Source: Arthrobacter sp. NicSoilB4
GTDB taxonomy: Bacteria > Actinomycetota > Actinomycetes > Actinomycetales > Micrococcaceae
Length of the DNA stretch: 64,000 nt
Direction of reading: 5' to 3'
Assembly: GCF_019977335.1 (NCBI RefSeq)
Contig: NZ_AP024653.1
Span: forward strand, 2,046,001 to 2,110,000
The notes below the pieces were generated by a model, which was not told the DNA's origin, did no database searches, and was given only the letters and a program-made list of their open reading frames with translations. The position numbers and the translations under genes are program-made. This document shows, in pieces, positions 63,609 through 64,000 of this stretch (positions are counted from its first letter, which is position 1; every line of letters starts with the position of its first letter).

Positions 63609-64000
63609 ATGTCATTTGGACAGCGCAACATCGACCGCCAGAAGCCGGAAATTGAGTTCCCCGAAGGCGACGTGCCCACCGAGCTGGTCATCACCGACCT
63701 GATCGAAGGCGACGGCGCCGAAGCCAAGGCCGGGGACACCGTCTCCACCCACTACGTCGGCGTGGCCTGGTCCACCGGCGAAGAGTTTGACGCCTCCTGG
63801 GGCCGCGGCGCACCGCTCGACTTCCGGGTCGGCGTCGGCCAGGTCATCCAGGGCTGGGACCAGGGCCTGCTGGGCATGAAGGTCGGCGGCCGCCGGCGGC
63901 TGGAAATCCCCTCCGAGCTGGCTTACGGCTCGCGCGGTGCCGGCGGAGCGATCGGCCCCAACGAGGCCCTGATCTTCGTCGTCGACCTCGTCGGCGTCCG
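63609..64000 (+). CDS. FKBP-type peptidyl-prolyl isomerase, cytoplasmic, cut by the window end
   Basis: About 130 residues of a compact FKBP are visible: MSFGQRNIDRQKPEIEF, then VSTHYVGVAWSTGEEFDASWGRGAPLDFRVGVGQVIQGWDQGLLGMKVGGRRRLEIPSELAYGSRGAG and PNEALIFVVDLVGV. It has no signal peptide, unlike the neighbour. The family normally ends at VDLVGVR, so only one or a few residues and the stop are missing. The GGAGCAGCC sequence lies 9 nt before the ATG. Confidence 0.93.
   Translation, partial: MSFGQRNIDRQKPEIEFPEGDVPTELVITDLIEGDGAEAKAGDTVSTHYVGVAWSTGEEFDASWGRGAPLDFRVGVGQVIQGWDQGLLGMKVGGRRRLEIPSELAYGSRGAGGAIGPNEALIFVVDLVGV

Overview
The window is a high-GC actinobacterial chromosome segment, most likely from the Micrococcaceae (Arthrobacter or Pseudarthrobacter type). 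The evidence is the mycothiol gene mshC, a complete Pup-proteasome cluster, the actinobacterial glgC/glgM pair, a DevRS-like two-component system, and the many promoters with a TANNNT box only 6-8 nt before the start codon. No rRNA, CRISPR array, insertion sequence or prophage is visible. Coding density is high and the gene content is mostly core.

Layout: 1-1583 biotin ECF transporter (bioN end, bioM, bioY). 1854-3452 ABC-F ATPase, then a repeat-bearing gap. 3790-5910 YbaK, SURF1, a small Cys protein and a DUF3099 protein. 6061-8788 fabG, Hsp20, a DUF5655 protein and an SDR. 8896-14112 serB, an ABC ATPase, a TauE-type permease, a TrmH-type methyltransferase, L31 type B and a permuted lipoate ligase. 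14270-17909 aminopeptidase N and a YeiH permease. 18088-21494 cp-ATP-grasp, alpha-E and transglutaminase operon. 21536-25959 DevS/DevR-like system with a universal stress protein and two FMN-binding-type proteins. 26048-27511 zinc-ribbon SDR. 27598-30321 divergent glgC and glgM. 30415-37116 fatty-acid oxidation locus with a TetR repressor. 37210-43528 FUSC-type protein, mycothiol-type hydroquinone reductase, M50 protease, TraR-like zinc protein, hemerythrin and malQ. 43774-44971 secreted phosphoesterase and tRNA-Leu(GAG). 45135-54458 M20 peptidase, acyl-CoA dehydrogenase, a tandem repeat array, aldo-keto reductase, uppP, mshC, PAC2, HAD and an M50/CBS protease. 54584-62514 trmI, mpa, dop, pup, prcB, prcA and pafA. 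62625-64000 two FKBP isomerases.

The most notable integrated system is at 21.5-26.0 kb. A DevS-like kinase keeps the heme-ligand His and the distal Tyr of mycobacterial DosS, and a DevR-like regulator lies beside it. GGGNC-N4-GNCCC palindromes sit before uspA and both pyridoxamine-oxidase-fold genes. They lie about 44 bp from the predicted transcription start, with a second copy 42 bp further upstream at two of the promoters. This looks like a compact local hypoxia/NO (dormancy-type) regulon in an aerobic soil actinobacterium.

Other items of interest are a perfect 13-bp inverted repeat between the divergent TetR and thiolase operons that contains both -10 boxes, a 27-bp tandem repeat that carries the stop codon of a DUF5703 gene, a dispersed intergenic repeat with core TAGCGGCCAT, a lipoate ligase with its accessory domain moved to the N-terminus, and an SDR that carries a zinc ribbon and lacks the catalytic Tyr.
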